Positions 63,241-64,000 of a stretch of DNA of 64,000 nt are shown here, piece by piece. The first letter of the stretch is position 1. Each line of letters starts with the position of its first letter. The position numbers were made by a program, and so were the translations under genes. Below the pieces are notes generated by a model. It was not told where the DNA came from and did no database searches. It was given only the letters and a program-made list of their open reading frames with translations. Source of the stretch: Prinia subflava (taxonomy: Eukaryota > Chordata > Aves > Passeriformes > Cisticolidae); NCBI RefSeq assembly GCF_021018805.1, contig NC_086247.1:140860102-140924101 (forward strand), written 5' to 3'.

Positions 63241-64000
63241 ACACTTAGAAGAATCACCACAGTAAATAAATTGTTGAAGATTAATGATCCTCACAGGTAA
63301 ACATAAGTTTTACCTAAATGTATTTATCACTGCTTCTAACTATTAGGTTTTGTTGTGGCTTTAATAATACACTCTACTATGTAATAATGTATCTGTGCAG
63401 TTTTCACCCAAATGTTTTTTGTAAGAATTCAGTGCTTATCAAAACACTGCTGTCAGTGGTTCTTAGGCTCTGTGCTTTCTCACATACTCCTCTGACTGGT
63501 AAACTTAATGATTGCCAGAGTGGTAAATTATATTTTTATTTATAATCTTTTGTTCCAGTAAATAATCAATTGTCAGTTTGAAACTCAATCAGTAGTCTTC
63601 TCCTTCTAGCCCTTTTATTCAACCGTTGTTTTTTCCCACTCTTGCAGAGGAGCTGGCTGTGTTCTGCTCTTTTTCTTCCTGTTTGTTGCTGCTGTGATGA
63701 TAATAGATGGGAAGCTGTCTGTCATACAGCCTCTGGGACATAATTTAACCATAGCAAGGCTTGTCTGTACTATAGCTCATGGCAGTCTGCGCTTCACGGT
63801 GGCGCATGATGTCTGCCAGGTGAGCCATAAACCAGCCGTGACACCAAGAAACCACTCCGTTACTTTTGTAAAATAAAGGGAGCTGAAGACAATTTTCTAG
63901 GAGGTGGGTTGTAAATTGGAGGGATTGTGGAGGTTGTGTGTGGCACAGATGTGAGCAGCCTGTGGGCCACCCAGTGGGCATGGCTGCTGCCCAGCCTGGC
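63241..64000 (+). other. CCNY: CCNY intron 1, end of window
   Basis: Intron sequence continuing past the window edge. No exon or repeat family was recognised. Confidence 0.55.

Overview
This is vertebrate nuclear DNA, most likely avian and plausibly from a passerine. Genes are split by GT-AG introns. Several fragments show the 3' end of CR1 LINEs, the typical bird LINE, and there are LTR elements of types familiar from songbird genomes. No operons, CRISPR arrays, tRNAs or rRNAs were seen. The species call is inference; the two gene identities rest on clear protein matches.

Two genes lie head to tail on the plus strand, the CREM-CCNY order known from human chromosome 10p11. Positions 1 to about 12,050 hold the 3' half of CREM (cAMP-responsive element modulator). 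Its parts are the second glutamine-rich (Q2) exon (558-701), the internal cAMP-inducible ICER promoter and ICER first exon (about 4,080-4,256), the exon leading into the bZIP basic region (8,596-8,752), and two alternative DNA-binding-domain exons, DBD I (10,443-10,587) and DBD II (10,844-10,988). A 3' UTR of about 1.05 kb follows. Earlier CREM exons, including the kinase-inducible domain, lie upstream of the window. All splice phases agree, so both full-length CREM and the short repressor ICER can be assembled from these exons.

Positions about 12,050-35,100 are a gene desert of about 23 kb with a CR1 fragment (12,991-13,515), a solo LTR (23,639-24,200), a small CR1 tail (33,711-33,790) and no supported gene. 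A CpG island (about 35,100-36,600) contains the promoter, 5' UTR and first coding exon (35,965-36,118) of CCNY, cyclin Y. From 36,119 to the end is CCNY intron 1, with simple repeats, a CR1 tail, a 41-base poly-T tract and an antisense LTR (62,401-63,240). CCNY exon 2 was not found.

The main points of interest are in CREM. The CREs of the classical ICER promoter are imperfect, but about 740 bp downstream lie two perfect TGACGTCA palindromes beside a small CpG cluster, a candidate second intronic cAMP-inducible promoter. Further CRE-like sites and a sense-oriented LTR with its own TATA box sit between there and the bZIP exons. The Q2 exon appears to lack about 15 codons compared with mammals.
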